Source of the DNA: Coriobacteriia bacterium
Lineage (GTDB): Bacteria; Actinomycetota; Coriobacteriia; Anaerosomatales; SLCP01
Direction: 5' to 3'
NCBI GenBank assembly: GCA_007125735.1
Contig: SLCP01000067.1
Location: 1-6,688 of the forward strand
Length of the DNA stretch: 6,688 nt
Within the stretch, counting starts at the first letter, position 1; the number at the start of each line of letters is the position of its first letter. The position numbers were made by a program, and so were the translations under genes. Under the pieces are notes generated by a model. That model was not told where the DNA came from. It was given only the letters and a program-made list of their open reading frames with translations, and did no database searches. Positions 6,131-6,688 of the stretch are shown here, in pieces.

Positions 6131-6688
6131 TCACTTGTCGACGCGCTCGTCGCTCCCTCGAAACTCCGGCATCGTCGCGTGGCCCTCGGCACTTACACCC
6201 CGCCGCAGGAGCACCTGCGCGATCGTCATCCAGAGGATCTTGAGGTCCAACACCAGCGACCGGTTATCGACGTACCACACGTCCATCGCCAACCGCTCGT
6301 CCCATGATAGTGTATTGCGTCCGTTGACCTGTGCCCATCCAGTGATGCCGGGACGAACCTCGTGACGCCGCGCCTGCTCGGAGGTGTACCGATCGAGATA
6401 CTCGGGCAGAAGTGGCCGAGGGCCCACAAGCGACATGTCGCCCTTCAGCACGTTCCAGAGTTCGGGAAGCTCGTCGAGTGAGGTGGAGCGCAGGAATCGG
6501 CCGAAGCGCGTGAGGCGCTGGTCGTCGGGAAGCAGCTCGCCGTCCGGACCGCGCTGATCGGTCATCGTGCGGAACTTGTACATACGGAAGAGCCGACCGT
6601 CCTTGCCGGGACGCTCCTGGACAAAGAGCACGGGAGAGCCGAGACGTAGACGGATCAGAGCCGCAAGCAGCAGGAGTAACGGACTGAG
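6131..6688 (-). CDS. pglC: PglC-type bacterial sugar transferase (phosphoglycosyl transferase), 5' end missing
   Basis: The visible 185 residues run to the right window edge with no stop, so the N-terminus lies outside. They begin with the end of a hydrophobic segment (SPLLLLLAALIRLRLGSPV), then QERPGKDGRLFRMYKFRTM, STSLDELPELWNVLKGDMSLVGPRPL, RPGITGWAQVNGRN and the C-terminal GVSAEGHATMPEF. This is the full conserved core of monotopic phosphoglycosyl transferases. The Asp-Glu pair at visible residues 72-73 (near 6475-6470) is the catalytic dyad. These enzymes join a sugar-1-phosphate from a UDP-sugar to undecaprenyl phosphate at the inner membrane face, the first committed membrane step of glycan assembly. 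The EGHATMPEF tail resembles small PglC-like enzymes, fitting the bacillosamine genes next to it, but a longer WcaJ-like form cannot be excluded while the N-terminus is missing. The GTG at 6631 falls inside the conserved core and is not the start. Confidence 0.93.
   Translation of the reverse strand, partial: LSPLLLLLAALIRLRLGSPVLFVQERPGKDGRLFRMYKFRTMTDQRGPDGELLPDDQRLTRFGRFLRSTSLDELPELWNVLKGDMSLVGPRPLLPEYLDRYTSEQARRHEVRPGITGWAQVNGRNTLSWDERLAMDVWYVDNRSLVLDLKILWMTIAQVLLRRGVSAEGHATMPEFRGSDERVDK

Noticed and set aside
5412..6365. 317-codon open frame on the plus strand
   Set aside because: Antisense across three real genes (aminotransferase start, acetyltransferase, transferase end); composition typical of a shadow frame.
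6131..6631. A complete 166-residue sugar transferase starting at GTG 6631
   Set aside because: The frame remains open to the window edge, and the 19 preceding residues continue the family consensus (hydrophobic helix, then IRLRLGSPV). The GTG is an internal Val, so the gene is partial.
1..6688. CRISPR array, insertion sequence, tRNA or att sites
   Set aside because: Both strands were scanned by eye: no regularly spaced direct repeats, transposase motifs, terminal inverted repeats or cloverleaf sequence were seen. Almost all bases are accounted for by coding sequence.

Overview
The window is GC-rich bacterial chromosomal DNA in which every supported gene lies on the minus strand, so transcription runs from position 6688 towards position 1. 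The GC-rich codon use, the strong purine-rich ribosome binding sites and the secreted protein ending in three cell-wall-binding type 2 (CWB2, PF04122) repeats suggest a high-GC Gram-positive bacterium. An actinobacterium, perhaps a member of Coriobacteriia or a relative, is most likely. This is inferred from style and content, because there is no rRNA or other marker gene here.

Layout in transcription order: (1) 6688-6131, the C-terminal 185 residues of a PglC-type phosphoglycosyl transferase that enters from beyond the window edge. (2) 6095-5478, a PglD/NeuD-type sugar O/N-acetyltransferase with a left-handed beta-helix. (3) 5488-4310, a DegT/DnrJ/EryC1/StrS PLP aminotransferase. (4) 4290-2404, a membrane-anchored PglF/WbpM/FlaA1-type nucleotide-sugar 4,6-dehydratase. 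(5) A 99-bp gap with a possible promoter and a small hairpin. (6) 2304-106, a secreted protein with three PPC-like beta-sandwich domains followed by three CWB2 repeats. (7) 54-1, the first 18 codons of a non-hydrolysing UDP-GlcNAc 2-epimerase (WecB family), running off the left edge.

Genes 1-4 are tightly packed (a 35-bp gap or 4-bp overlap, an 11-bp overlap and a 19-bp gap) and look like one operon. Together they match the steps from UDP-GlcNAc to UDP-N,N'-diacetylbacillosamine (4,6-dehydration, 4-amination, N-acetylation) plus the enzyme that moves that sugar phosphate onto a polyprenol phosphate in the membrane. This is the module known from the Campylobacter pgl locus, in the same relative order C-D-E-F. 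The exact sugar is inferred. No flippase, oligosaccharyltransferase, polymerase or ligase is visible, so the final acceptor (protein, S-layer or a wall/exopolysaccharide) is unknown.

The CWB2 protein sits between the two sugar-nucleotide blocks. CWB2 repeats are known to hold proteins on anionic wall polymers in Clostridioides difficile, so this protein may bind the glycan made by its neighbours. That is the most interesting hypothesis in the window, but it rests on gene position only. I see no mobile element, CRISPR array, tRNA or rRNA, and no broken gene.
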